In this document: piece after piece, positions 41,780-50,033 of the stretch
Layout: every line of letters begins with the position of its first letter
Numbering within the stretch: the first letter of the stretch is position 1
NCBI RefSeq assembly: GCF_900109175.1
Contig: NZ_FNZE01000023.1
Location: 1 to 56,031 of the forward strand
Reading direction: 5' to 3'
Origin: Pseudomonas linyingensis
Lineage (GTDB): Bacteria; Pseudomonadota; Gammaproteobacteria; Pseudomonadales; Pseudomonadaceae
DNA length: 56,031 nucleotides
Notes under the pieces: generated by a model
Database searches by the model: none
Told to the model about the DNA's origin: nothing
What the model saw: only the letters and a program-made list of their open reading frames with translations
Made by a program: the position numbers and the translations under genes

Positions 41780-42835
41780 ATGGCCCTGCCCCGCATCACC
41801 TCGCCCCACGCCACGGGCCGCAACCGTACCCAGCAGGTCATGCAGCTGGTGCTGCTGGCCACCTTGCCCGGCGTGCTGGTGCTGACCTGGCTGTACGGTT
41901 TCGGCACCCTGATCAACCTGTGCTGGGCAATCGCCGTCGCCCTCGGCTGCGAAGCCGCCGTGCTGCGCCTGCGCCAGCGTCCGATCGGCTTCTTCCTGCG
42001 CGACTACAGCGCGGTGCTCACCGCCGTGCTGCTGGCCCTGGCGCTGCCGCCCTACTCGCCCTGGTGGCTGACCCTGACGGCCACCGGCTTCGCCATCGTG
42101 TTCGGCAAGCAGCTGTTCGGCGGCCTCGGCCAGAACCCGTTCAACCCGGCGATGCTCGGCTACGTGGTGGCGCTGATCTCCTTCCCGGTGGAAATGACCA
42201 GCTGGCCGGCGCCGCGCGGCTTCGAGGCGGCCAACCCGACCCTCGGCCTGCTCGACGGCCTGCAGCGCATCCTCGGCCTGACCGACAACCTGCCGGATGC
42301 CTGGACCCAGGCCACCGCGCTGGACGCGCTCAAGGTCAACAAGAGCCTGACCATCGCCGAACTGTGGGAAAGCAACCCCTCGTTCGGCAGCGTGGGCGGC
42401 TATGGCAGCGAGGCGGTCAACCTGGCCTTCCTCGCCGGCGGCCTGTTCCTGCTCTACAAGCGCGTGTTCACCTGGCACGCGCCGGCGGGCATGCTCGCCG
42501 CCCTGGCGCTGATGAGCCTGCTGTTCTGGAACGGTGCCGGCTCCGACTCCAACGGCTCGCCGTTGTTCCACCTGCTCACCGGCGCGACCATGCTCGGCGC
42601 CTTCTTCATCGTCACCGATCCGGTGTCCGGCGCCACCAGCGTGCTCGGTCGCCTGCTGTTCGGCGCTGGCGTCGGCGTGCTGGCCTACGTGATCCGTGCC
42701 TGGGGCGGCTACCCCGACGGCGTGGCCTTCGCCGTGCTGCTGATGAACCTGGCCGCGCCGACCATCGACTATTACACCCGCCCGCGCACCTATGGCCACC
42801 GCAAGCCGGAACGCGGCTTCAAGCTGGGAGAGTAA
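41780..42835 (+). CDS. rsxD: Ion-translocating oxidoreductase complex subunit D
   Basis: This 351-residue integral membrane subunit has about eight to ten helices. The covalent FMN site is the (S/T)GAT motif, here TGAT at 267-270 in [19 protein letters not shown], with flavin on T270. The family block [20 protein letters not shown] and the ending [35 protein letters not shown] are clear. The start is ATG 41780, preceded by GGAGCACC. It is followed by rsxG four bases after its stop. Confidence 0.96.
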   Translation: MALPRITSPHATGRNRTQQVMQLVLLATLPGVLVLTWLYGFGTLINLCWAIAVALGCEAAVLRLRQRPIGFFLRDYSAVLTAVLLALALPPYSPWWLTLTATGFAIVFGKQLFGGLGQNPFNPAMLGYVVALISFPVEMTSWPAPRGFEAANPTLGLLDGLQRILGLTDNLPDAWTQATALDALKVNKSLTIAELWESNPSFGSVGGYGSEAVNLAFLAGGLFLLYKRVFTWHAPAGMLAALALMSLLFWNGAGSDSNGSPLFHLLTGATMLGAFFIVTDPVSGATSVLGRLLFGAGVGVLAYVIRAWGGYPDGVAFAVLLMNLAAPTIDYYTRPRTYGHRKPERGFKLGE

Positions 42836-42839
42836 GGAC

Positions 42840-43502
42840 ATGCTGCCGGAAATCCCCCGCTCGATGCTGAAGAACAGCCTGCTCCTCGGCCTGTTCGCCA
42901 TCGCCACCGTCGGCGTGGTCGCCGTCACCCAGCAGGGCACCGCCGAGCGCATCCAGGTCGCCGAGCGCGAAGCCCAGGTGCGCGCGCTGGCCGAGATCCT
43001 GCCCGCGGACAGCTACGACAACCACCTGCTGGACAACAGCCTGCAGCTCAGCGACCCGCTGCTCGGCAGCGCCCGTCCGCTGCCGGCCTATCTGGCCCTC
43101 AAGGGTGGCCAGCCCAGCGCCATCATCCTCCAGGCCATCGCTCCGGACGGCTACAGCGGCAGCATCCGCCTGCTGGTCGGCATCCATGCCGACGGTCGCC
43201 TGGCCGGCGTGCGCGTGCTCGCCCACAAGGAAACCCCGGGCCTCGGTGACAAGATCGATCTGGCCAAGAGTCCCTGGGTGCTGGCGTTCACCGGCAAGTC
43301 GCTGACCGATCCGGACCAGGCCGGCTGGGCCGTGAAGAAGGATCAGGGCGCGTTCGACCAGTTCGCCGGCGCCACCATCACCCCGCGCGCGGTGGTCAAG
43401 GCCGTACACCACGCCCTGCAATACTTCGATGCCCACCGCGCCGAGCTGCTCGGTCAGCCCGCCGCCGCCCAGGCGGCCGCAGAACAGGAGCCCGAGCAAT
43501 GA
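42840..43502 (+). CDS. rsxG: Ion-translocating oxidoreductase complex subunit G
   Basis: This 220-residue protein has one N-terminal membrane helix ([22 protein letters not shown]) and a periplasmic FMN-binding domain. The covalent FMN threonine is T179 in the AGAT motif ([15 protein letters not shown]), and [36 protein letters not shown] is the typical block. It overlaps rsxE by ATGA (43499-43502). Confidence 0.96.
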   Translation: MLPEIPRSMLKNSLLLGLFAIATVGVVAVTQQGTAERIQVAEREAQVRALAEILPADSYDNHLLDNSLQLSDPLLGSARPLPAYLALKGGQPSAIILQAIAPDGYSGSIRLLVGIHADGRLAGVRVLAHKETPGLGDKIDLAKSPWVLAFTGKSLTDPDQAGWAVKKDQGAFDQFAGATITPRAVVKAVHHALQYFDAHRAELLGQPAAAQAAAEQEPEQ

Positions 43503-44215
43503 GCCAGAGCTACCGCGAGATCGCCATCAATGGCCTGTGGAAGAACAACCCCGGCCTGGTCCAGCTGCTCGGCCTGTGCCCTCTGCTCGGCACCAGCAAC
43601 TCGACGGTCAACGCCCTCGGCCTGGCACTGGCCACCATGCTGGTGCTGGTCTGCTCCAACGCCGCGGTGTCGCTGATCCGCGGGGTTACCCAGACCGCCG
43701 TGCGCCTGCCGGCCTTCGTGATGATCATCGCTGCGCTGACTACCTGCATCGAGCTGCTGATGCAGGCGTTCACCTACGAGCTGTACCAGATCCTCGGCAT
43801 CTTCATCCCGCTGATCACCACCAACTGCGTGATCCTCGGCCGCGCCGACGGCTTCGCGGCGAAGAACGGCATCGCCCGCTCGGCGTTCGACGGCCTGATG
43901 ATGGGCATCGGCTTCGGCCTGGTGCTGGTGGTGCTCGGCGCCGCACGCGAGCTGCTCGGCACCGGCGTACTGTTCGCCAACATGCAGCTGCTGTTCGGCC
44001 CGCTGGCCGAGAACTGGCAGCTCAGCCTGCTGGGCAGCGACTACAAGGGTTTCCTGCTGGCCATCCTGCCGCCGGGCGCCTTCCTCGTCCTCGGCCTGAT
44101 GATCGCCGGCAAGAACATCGTCGACCAGCGTGCCGAAGCCCGCGCCAAGGCACGCCAGCCGGCGCCGGAGCCCGTGCCCAGCCGCCGCGTGCGCGTCACC
44201 GGCGTGGTGGAGTAA
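43499..44215 (+). CDS. rsxE: Ion-translocating oxidoreductase complex subunit E
   Basis: This 238-residue integral membrane protein is homologous to Rsx[65 protein letters not shown]-like blocks, and [24 protein letters not shown]. The LGLCPL cysteine is the partner of that in RsxA. The charged C-terminus ([20 protein letters not shown]) is cytoplasmic. It is last of the pump genes; nth begins four bases after its stop. Confidence 0.96.
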   Translation: MSQSYREIAINGLWKNNPGLVQLLGLCPLLGTSNSTVNALGLALATMLVLVCSNAAVSLIRGVTQTAVRLPAFVMIIAALTTCIELLMQAFTYELYQILGIFIPLITTNCVILGRADGFAAKNGIARSAFDGLMMGIGFGLVLVVLGAARELLGTGVLFANMQLLFGPLAENWQLSLLGSDYKGFLLAILPPGAFLVLGLMIAGKNIVDQRAEARAKARQPAPEPVPSRRVRVTGVVE

Positions 44216-44219
44216 GCCC

Positions 44220-44858
44220 ATGAATGCCGCCAAGCGTGCGGAGATCTTCCGCCGCCTGAAGGAGGACAACCCCGAGCCGAGCACCGAGCTGGAGTACCAG
44301 AGCGTCTTCGAGCTGCTGGTGGCAGTGATCCTCTCCGCCCAGGCCACCGATGTCGGCGTCAACAAGGCCACCGCCAAGCTGTTCCCGGCGGCCAACACTC
44401 CGGAAGCGATCCACGCCCTGGGCGTCGCGGGGCTCGAGGAGTACATCAAGACCATCGGCCTGTACCGCAGCAAGGCGAAGAACGTCATCGAGGCCTGCCG
44501 CCTGCTGATCGAAAGGCACGACAGCGTGGTACCGAGCACGCGCGAGGAGCTGGAGGCGCTGCCCGGCGTCGGCCGCAAGACCGCCAACGTGGTGCTCAAT
44601 ACCGCCTTCCGCCAGCCGGCCATGGCGGTGGACACCCACATTTTCCGGGTCAGCAACCGCACAGGCATCGCGCCGGGCAAGACCGTGCTCGAGGTGGAAA
44701 AGAAGCTGGTCAAGTTCGTGCCCAAGGAATATCTGCTCGACGCCCACCACTGGTTGATCCTGCATGGCCGCTACGTGTGCAAGGCGCGCAAGCCGCAGTG
44801 CGGCAGCTGCCGAATCGAGGATCTGTGCGAGTACAAGCACAAGACTTCCGACGATTGA
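44220..44858 (+). CDS. nth: Endonuclease III (DNA glycosylase/AP lyase)
   Basis: This 212-residue enzyme excises oxidised pyrimidines. The helix-hairpin-helix LPGVGRKTANVV carries catalytic Lys120, and Asp138 lies in AVDTHIFR, both at the E. coli numbering. The C-terminal [4Fe-4S] cluster ligands are C187-x6-C194-x2-C197-x5-C203, exactly the family spacing. It is the last gene of the rsxABCDGE-nth operon, an arrangement conserved in gammaproteobacteria. Confidence 0.97.
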   Translation: MNAAKRAEIFRRLKEDNPEPSTELEYQSVFELLVAVILSAQATDVGVNKATAKLFPAANTPEAIHALGVAGLEEYIKTIGLYRSKAKNVIEACRLLIERHDSVVPSTREELEALPGVGRKTANVVLNTAFRQPAMAVDTHIFRVSNRTGIAPGKTVLEVEKKLVKFVPKEYLLDAHHWLILHGRYVCKARKPQCGSCRIEDLCEYKHKTSDD

Positions 44859-44875
44859 GCAGATAAAAATAATTC

Positions 44876-44889
44876 CTATCGAACGATAG
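44876..44889. promoter_or_regulatory. Palindrome upstream of the PA3496-type gene
   Basis: CTATCGAACGATAG is a 6-2-6 perfect palindrome, 12 bp upstream of the candidate -35 of the next gene and 18 bp after the nth stop. It could be an operator or a weak terminator for nth, but lacks a T-run. Confidence 0.35.
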
Positions 44890-44900
44890 AAAAATTCTCT

Positions 44901-44929
44901 TTTACCCGCTTCTGCTTTGCCGCTATAAG
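44901..44929 (+). promoter_or_regulatory. Promoter of the PA3496-type gene
   Basis: TTTACC (44901-44906), a 17-bp spacer and TATAAG (44924-44929), 41 bases ahead of the ATG. Confidence 0.5.
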
Positions 44930-44969
44930 GTGCGCGAAACGCCCTCTATCTGTAGTGGAGCAGCAAGAC

Positions 44970-45155
44970 ATGGCACAAGCCAAGACCGACCTCGACCTGG
45001 AAGAAGACTTCGTCGTCGATGCCGAACCGGAAGACGCCGAAGCCAAGGATGCGCCGACCAGCAAGACCAACCTGGCCAAGCGCCGGGTGATCGACAACCT
45101 GCTGGAAGAAAAGCGCCTGAAGAAGCAGCTCGCCGAGTACGACTTCGACCTGTAA
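44970..45155 (+). CDS. PA3496-family small protein
   Basis: This 61-residue protein has an acidic N-terminal half (DLDLEEDFVVDAEPEDAEAKD) and a basic C-terminal half (LAKRRVIDNLLEEKRLKKQLAEYDFDL). It matches in position and sequence the small protein that follows nth in Pseudomonas, named after P. aeruginosa PA3496, for which a role in envelope integrity has been proposed. Its exact action is unknown. The start is ATG 44970 with GGAG upstream. It has its own promoter and terminator. Confidence 0.88.
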   Translation: MAQAKTDLDLEEDFVVDAEPEDAEAKDAPTSKTNLAKRRVIDNLLEEKRLKKQLAEYDFDL

Positions 45156-45174
45156 TCCTCCTCCGCAATGCATA

Positions 45175-45200
45175 AGCCCCGCATCACTCGGCGGGGCTTG
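45175..45200 (+). terminator. Terminator of the PA3496-type gene
   Basis: AAGCCCCGC-atcactcg-GCGGGGCTT is a hairpin of 9 bp, 19 bases after the stop and followed by GCTGTCTTG. On the other strand it may also end the SDR-gene transcript. Confidence 0.8.
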
Positions 45201-45263
45201 CTGTCTTGAGCCCCTCCCTCTCTTGCCCCGCAGCCCGGCCAGGCGCGCAAGGCGGCCGGACGC

Positions 45264-45959
45264 CTACCAGGGCAGACGCTCGCCGCTCCACGAATGGAAC
45301 TGCCCGCTGGCCTGCGGATCCAGGCCGTCGATCACCGCCAGCATCTGCCGTGCCGCCAGCGCCGGCGCGCGACCGATCTCGGCGCCGCGAAACGGCTGCG
45401 ACAGCCGCGAGTTCACCGTTCCTGGATGCAGGGCCAGCAGCACCGCGCCGGGATTGTTGCGCCGCACCTCGATCGCTGCGGTCTTCAGCAGCATGTTGAG
45501 CGCCGCCTTCGAGGCCCGGTAGCTGTACCAGCCACCCAGCCGGTTGTCTTCGATGCTGCCGACCTTGGCCGAGAGCACGGCCAGCACGCCGCGCCGGCGA
45601 TCGAGCAGACGGCTGAAATGGCGCAGCACCAGCGCCGGGCCGAAGGTGTTGATCTGGAAGGTCGCCAGCAACTGGGCGTAGTTGAGGTCGGCGAGCTTCT
45701 TCTCCGGCATGAACGCCTCGCCATGCAGGATGCCGGCGGCATTGATGATCAGGTGGAACGGCCCCTGCTCTGCCAGCACCTCGGCCGCGGCCTCGATGCT
45801 CTGCTCGTCGGCAAAGTCGATGGCCGGCTGCGAATGCCGCGACAGGCCGAGCGCCAGGGCGCAACGCGGATCGCTGCACAGCGCGTCGAGCAGCGCCCCG
45901 CCGATGGCCCCGGAGCAACCGATCACCAGAGCCCGATAGCCGTCGGGAAAGGAGTCCAT
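45264..45959 (-). CDS. Short-chain dehydrogenase/reductase
   Basis: This 231-residue protein is a classical SDR: nucleotide-binding GCSGAIGGALLDAL, NAAGIL (the NAG-type motif), and active-site Y-x-x-x-K in WYSYRASKAALNM with an upstream Ser in VLSAKVGSI. The start ATG at 45959 overlaps the upstream stop (TGATG); a GTG at 45962 is the alternative. The substrate is unknown. It is the last gene of a three-gene operon with a lipoprotein and a chalcone-isomerase-like protein. Confidence 0.87.
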   Translation of the reverse strand: MDSFPDGYRALVIGCSGAIGGALLDALCSDPRCALALGLSRHSQPAIDFADEQSIEAAAEVLAEQGPFHLIINAAGILHGEAFMPEKKLADLNYAQLLATFQINTFGPALVLRHFSRLLDRRRGVLAVLSAKVGSIEDNRLGGWYSYRASKAALNMLLKTAAIEVRRNNPGAVLLALHPGTVNSRLSQPFRGAEIGRAPALAARQMLAVIDGLDPQASGQFHSWSGERLPW

Positions 45960-46486
45960 CACTCGGACTGCTTGCGAAAGAACAGGGTCACCTGGCCCAG
46001 CTCGAAGCCGAACTTAGTCATGAACGAGCGGTTGGCCATGGTGCGTTCGTCGAGCAGGTACATCCAGTCGTCGAAGTCGACCTGATAGACCTTGCCGTCC
46101 ACCGGCAGGCTCAGCACGTAACGCCAGCGCAGCGCGTTGCCGGCCACCTCGCCACGCGCTTCGCCGACCACGTCGTCGGCGGTGCCGCGCCAGCGACCGG
46201 GGCCGTCGGGATGCAGGGTCCACACCCGCTTCTGCTTACTGCCGTCGCTGTAGGTGAAGTCCTCGTCGAGGATCAGCTTGTCGCCCTGCGGATAACCGTT
46301 GATCACCACATGGAAGCGCTTGATCACCTCCCCCGAGCGTTTCTGGAACATGCCCCAGGCATCCACCCGGCCGTTGAAGTATTGGCGCAGGTCGAGCTGC
46401 GGCTGCTGGTCGCGATAGTGCTCCACCTCGATCTGCCCGCAACTGGCGAGCAGCAGGCACAGCGGCAGCAGGAGTTGCTTCAGCAT
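45959..46486 (-). CDS. DUF3833 lipoprotein
   Basis: This 175-residue protein has a signal and lipobox LLLASC (C16). It is the DUF3833 beta-rich, lipocalin-like domain (FNGRVDAWGMFQKRSGEVIKRFHVVINGYPQGDKLILDEDFTYSDGSKQKRVWTL in blocks, WMYLLDERTMANRSFMTKFGFELGQVTLFFRK). It is probably outer-membrane anchored and lipid- or ligand-binding. GAGGTAA lies eight bases before the ATG. It overlaps the SDR gene by TGATG and follows the chalcone-isomerase-like gene by 10 bases. Confidence 0.86.
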   Translation of the reverse strand: MLKQLLLPLCLLLASCGQIEVEHYRDQQPQLDLRQYFNGRVDAWGMFQKRSGEVIKRFHVVINGYPQGDKLILDEDFTYSDGSKQKRVWTLHPDGPGRWRGTADDVVGEARGEVAGNALRWRYVLSLPVDGKVYQVDFDDWMYLLDERTMANRSFMTKFGFELGQVTLFFRKQSE

Positions 46487-46496
46487 GGCGATTACC

Positions 46497-47039
46497 TCAG
46501 CGGGCGTCGGCGCCCAGCAGTTGCGCGCGCAGCTCCGGATTGCGGGTGCGCGGGTCGAGCCAGATGGCGAAGAAGGCACGGGCGAAGTCCTGGTCGCGCA
46601 CCTCGTGCTTGAGCTCGCGACCGACATAGAAGCGCGCGCCCTGCCCCGGCAGGTACACGCCGGTGATTCGCGAGCCGGGCTCGACGTCGACGAACGCCTG
46701 CAGCATCTGCCCCCGCCAGCCGGCCAGCTGCACCGCGCTCACGGCATCGCCGTACAGGCGGCGGATCTCCCTGACGCTGGCGTCGACCAGCTGCTCGCGG
46801 CTGATCGCACGGTGGTAGGTCAGTTCCAGGGCGATGGGGCTATCGACGCCCAGGGGCTGCGCGGGGCTCCACAGCCGTGCGCTGTAGATGCGTAGGCCGA
46901 ACAGCCGCAGCTCGCCGGCACCGACCACCCGGGCCTCGGGCAGGCTCTCCTGCCAGTTGGCCAGGGCGCCGGAGCTGAGCAGGCAGAGCAGAACCAGCCA
47001 GGCTTTGCTGGTCCCCTGGCGGTACGTGGAATCATTCAT
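46497..47039 (-). CDS. Chalcone-isomerase-like family protein
   Basis: This 180-residue exported protein has a signal peptide (SKAWLVLLCLLSSGALA) and the bacterial chalcone-isomerase-like fold: ARVVGAGELRLFGLRIYSARLWSP, PIALELTYHRAISREQLVDASVREIRRL, and ITGVYLPGQGARFYVGRELKHEVRDQDFARAFFAIWLDPRTRNPELRAQLLG in blocks. It is common in Pseudomonas as the partner of a DUF3833 lipoprotein and SDR. It is first in the operon. The promoter is not clear: the upstream 85 bases end in the truncated sensor kinase. Confidence 0.88.
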   Translation of the reverse strand: MNDSTYRQGTSKAWLVLLCLLSSGALANWQESLPEARVVGAGELRLFGLRIYSARLWSPAQPLGVDSPIALELTYHRAISREQLVDASVREIRRLYGDAVSAVQLAGWRGQMLQAFVDVEPGSRITGVYLPGQGARFYVGRELKHEVRDQDFARAFFAIWLDPRTRNPELRAQLLGADAR

Positions 47040-47124
47040 CGCAGGCTCCTCGTCGCCTTGCCACAGGCAGGGCGAGCCGTAAGGTCACCTCAAAAACCTA
47101 TACGATAAATAAATATTTGTACAA

Positions 47125-47331
47125 TTACCGTTTACGATGCGAGCGTTCGGCGAGCGGAAAAACCAGAATAAAGCGGGTGCCCTGCTCGCCGCTTTCGACC
47201 CGCACGCTGCCCCCATGCAGCTGCATGATCGAACGCACGATGGCCAGGCCGAGACCGCCGGTATCGCCAGGCAGGGCGCGCGAGGGATCGCAGCGGTAGA
47301 AGCGCTCGAACAGGTGCGGCAGGTGCTCGGC
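47125..47331 (-). pseudogene. C-terminal fragment of a sensor histidine kinase
   Basis: Only the last 69 residues of a histidine kinase remain: AEHLPHLFERFYRCDPSRAL, GGLGLAIVRSIMQLHGGSVRVESG and TRFILVFPLAE, i.e. the F and G2 boxes of the ATPase domain and the C-terminus. The sensor, dimerisation/H-box, N-box and G1 motifs are absent, and the reading frame running upstream (to 47382) is unrelated sequence. No response-regulator gene is present. The fragment marks the break between the conserved operon on its left and the secretion cassette on its right. Confidence 0.85.
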
Positions 47332-47642
47332 GACTGCAAACTGCTCGCCACGACCTCTACTCCACCGCGCTAAAACGTCCACTTTTTAACTCGTGTCAAT
47401 CCACACAATGGCACCGAAAAATCGCAAGTCATTCCAGGTGACATGAAGCACATTTCTTGGCAGAATTTCGCCAAATATTTGGCATGCATCAATTTGCCAG
47501 CACTGGAAGCAACCGCTCGTCTGCGGGGCTGCGTCATTTTTTTGAACACAACACTGGCCACCTTTCCCCCGAACAATCCACTCACCCGCTCATTTTGCCG
47601 CTCCCCTGTACAGGATCGTCGCAGCAGCCAAGGACTACAGCC
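47332..47642. other. AT-richer leader between the kinase remnant and the TolC-like gene
   Basis: This stretch is poorer in GC than its surroundings and holds no gene I can support. It includes a perfect palindrome GCCAAATATTTGGC at 47470-47483. No clear -35/-10 pair is evident. It is the presumed regulatory region of the secretion cassette and the probable insertion or deletion junction. Confidence 0.5.
47470..47483. promoter_or_regulatory. Palindrome in the leader of the secretion cassette
   Basis: GCCAAATATTTGGC is a perfect 14-bp palindrome, 160 bases before the TolC-like start, in an AT-rich context. It could be an operator, but no regulator can be named. Confidence 0.35.
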
Positions 47643-49157
47643 ATGCCCGGCACCCCCCATAAGAAAAACAGTCTTGCCATCCTGGTCGCGCTCGCGCTCT
47701 CCGCATGCACAACCATCAGTCCCCAGCAGCTCTCCGAGCAAGCACTGGCCAAACAGGGGAATGCCGACCGGGGCGCAGCGCTCGCCGAAGCCGAGCCGAT
47801 CAGCGGGATGCTGACCATCGAGCAGGCCATCGCCCGCGCGCTGAAATACAACCTCGAGCGCCGCACGCGCCTGATGGAAGAGGCGATGGCCTTCCGCCAG
47901 CTGGAGGTCAGCCACTACGACATGCTGCCCAAGCTGCTGGCCCAGAGCGGCTACAGCTGGCGCGACAACGACAAGATCAGCCAGAGCCGCAACGACGAAA
48001 CCGGCGAACTGTCGCCATCGCAGTTCATTTCCCAAGAACGCACGCACACCCTGAGCAGCCTGGGGGTCAGCTGGAACCTCATCGATCTCGGTGTCGGCTA
48101 CTACAACACCCGGCAGCAGGCCGACCGCGTACTGATCGCCGTCGAGAAGCGCCGCAAGGCCATGCACGTGCTGATGCAGGACGTGCGCACCGCCTTCTGG
48201 CGTGCCGCCAGCGCCCAGAAACTGCGTGTCGAGGTGCAGAACACCCTCGTCCTGGCCGAACAGGCCCTGGCCGACTCGCGCACGGCGGAAACCGAGCGCC
48301 TGCGCAACCCTCTCGATGCCCTGCGCTACCAACGTCAGGTACTGGAAAACCTGCGCCTGCTCGAGGCGATCGACCAGGAACTGTCGACCGCCCAGATCGA
48401 ACTGGCCGCCCTGATCAACGCTCCCATCGGCCAGCGACTGCAGCTCGCCGAGCCGGAGTTCAAGGTCAGCCGCCAGACCCTGGACATCCCGGTCGCACGC
48501 TTGGAAGAAACGGCGATGGCCGCCAACGCCGACATCCGCGAGCAGCACTACAACGCCCGGATTGCGCGGGAGGAAACCCGCAAGACCTTGGTCCGCCTGT
48601 TCCCCAATCTCAGCTTCAACTACAGCATCAACTACGACACCGACAAGTATCTGGTGAACAGCAACTGGAACGAGGCCGGCCTGCAACTGTCCTTCAACCT
48701 GTTCAACCTGTTCACCGGTCCCGGCCAACTGAAGCTGGCCGAGGCCGGTGTCAAGCTGGCCGATCAGCGCCGCGTTGCCGTACAGATGGCAACCCTGGCG
48801 CAAACCCACCTGGCCCGCCAGCACCTCGCCAACGCGCTGAACCAGTTCGAGCGAGCCGATGCCATCTGGAGCACCGACCAGCGCATCAATGGGCACATGC
48901 AGAATCGCCAGAACAGCCACATGCAGAGCAAGCTGGACACCGTCGCCAATCAGACCACCGCCATCCTCAGCCTGCTGCGCCGCTACCAGGCACTGGCCCA
49001 GGTCCAGGCGGCCGAAGCGCGCCTGCAATCGACACTCGGTGTAGAGCCGCAGATCGCCAGTGTGGATGACCTGTCGCTGGCGCAGCTGACCCAGGACATC
49101 ATCCGTAGCCAGCACACCTGGAGTGATTTCGGCCAGCCGACTGTCGACGGAGAGTGA
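47643..49157 (+). CDS. TolC-family outer-membrane efflux lipoprotein
   Basis: This 504-residue protein has a lipobox LSAC (C22). The two TolC-type repeats of coiled coil and beta segments are visible: IEQAIARALKYNLERRTRLMEEAMA, LPKLLAQSGYSWRDN and LSSLGVSWNLIDLGVGYYNTRQQAD in the first half, PNLSFNYSINYDTDK, NEAGLQLSFNLFNLFTGPGQLKLAEAG and LALAQVQAAEARLQSTLG-like blocks in the second. It is the outer-membrane channel of a type I-like export path. It overlaps or abuts the adaptor gene. The start is ATG 47643 with AAGGAC eight bases upstream. Confidence 0.88.
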   Translation: MPGTPHKKNSLAILVALALSACTTISPQQLSEQALAKQGNADRGAALAEAEPISGMLTIEQAIARALKYNLERRTRLMEEAMAFRQLEVSHYDMLPKLLAQSGYSWRDNDKISQSRNDETGELSPSQFISQERTHTLSSLGVSWNLIDLGVGYYNTRQQADRVLIAVEKRRKAMHVLMQDVRTAFWRAASAQKLRVEVQNTLVLAEQALADSRTAETERLRNPLDALRYQRQVLENLRLLEAIDQELSTAQIELAALINAPIGQRLQLAEPEFKVSRQTLDIPVARLEETAMAANADIREQHYNARIAREETRKTLVRLFPNLSFNYSINYDTDKYLVNSNWNEAGLQLSFNLFNLFTGPGQLKLAEAGVKLADQRRVAVQMATLAQTHLARQHLANALNQFERADAIWSTDQRINGHMQNRQNSHMQSKLDTVANQTTAILSLLRRYQALAQVQAAEARLQSTLGVEPQIASVDDLSLAQLTQDIIRSQHTWSDFGQPTVDGE

Positions 49158-49159
49158 CC

Positions 49160-49939
49160 GTGAGCACACGCTCTAACCGTATGCTGTCGCTGCTGCCGCT
49201 TCTGCTGGCACTCTCCAATGCGAGCGCCGGCGAGGATGCTGCCCTCTCGCCGGCGCGGGCGGGCATCGAGCGCCAGGAAATCCGCGCCCAGCTCATGCCC
49301 CGTCAGTTCACCACCATAGCCGCCGAGATAGGCGCCAAAATCAGCCAACTACCGTTGCGCGAAGGCGAGCCCTTCAAGGCCGGGCAGCTGCTGGTGCGCT
49401 TCGACTGTTCAATGCAGCAAGCCATGCTGCAGAAGGCGCGCGCCGAGCTGAACGGCGCAGAACACACCCACAAAGCCAACCGTCGGCTGGCCGAATTGGA
49501 CTCGATTGGCCAGCTCGAACTCAACCTGTCGCAATCTGCCGTGGAAAAGGCCGCAGCAGAAGTCGGTGCCCAGCAGGCCGTACTGGCCAAGTGCAGCATC
49601 CCGGCCCCATTCACCGGCCGCATTGCCGAGCAAAAGGTGCGCAACCAGCAATACGTGCAGCCTGGCCAAGCCCTGCTGGAGATCATCGACGACAGCGTGC
49701 TGGAGCTGGAGTTTCTGGCCCCTTCCGCGTGGCTGGGCTGGCTGAAGCCCGGCCTGGGCTTCGAGATCGAAATCGACGAAACCGGCAAGCTCTACCCGGC
49801 CCGCTTCACCCGCCTGGGCGCACGCATCGACCCGGTCAGCCAGTCAGTCAAGGTCGCTGCCGCCATCGACGGCAGCTTTCCGGAGCTGCTCACCGGCATG
49901 AGCGGACGGGTACGCATTCTCCCGCCAAGCCAGCTCTGA
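49160..49939 (+). CDS. Periplasmic adaptor (membrane fusion) protein
   Basis: This 259-residue protein has a signal peptide (MLSLLPLLLALSNASAG) and the MFP/HlyD fold: barrel-sandwich halves ISQLPLREGEPFKAGQLLVRFD and CSIPAPFTGRIAEQKVRNQQYVQPGQALLEIID flanking a coiled coil (QAMLQKARAELNGAEHTHKANRRLAELDSI), then a beta-barrel domain. It is short for an RND adaptor. The preferred start is GTG 49160 with GGAG seven bases upstream; GTG 49154 overlaps the TolC stop as GTGA. It bridges to an inner-membrane pump; the ABC/RND component is not in this window and may lie beyond the giant gene. Confidence 0.82.
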   Translation: MSTRSNRMLSLLPLLLALSNASAGEDAALSPARAGIERQEIRAQLMPRQFTTIAAEIGAKISQLPLREGEPFKAGQLLVRFDCSMQQAMLQKARAELNGAEHTHKANRRLAELDSIGQLELNLSQSAVEKAAAEVGAQQAVLAKCSIPAPFTGRIAEQKVRNQQYVQPGQALLEIIDDSVLELEFLAPSAWLGWLKPGLGFEIEIDETGKLYPARFTRLGARIDPVSQSVKVAAAIDGSFPELLTGMSGRVRILPPSQL

Positions 49940-50033
49940 AACACATTCAAGATCCGCCAGGCCCTCCGCCTGGCATCAGACAGATCTCAGGCAGCCACAG
50001 GCTGTAGTAGCACACACGGAAGAGGACTCAGAC

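Noticed and set aside
47475-47501. Possible sigma-54 promoter (TTGGCATGCATCAATTTGCC) before the secretion cassette
   Set aside because: The GG and GC elements are three bases too far apart for a -24/-12 promoter.
47457-47642. Longer N-terminus for the TolC-like protein starting at 47457
   Set aside because: The added 62 residues are unlike any signal region, while the ATG at 47643 has a Shine-Dalgarno sequence and starts directly with a lipoprotein signal.
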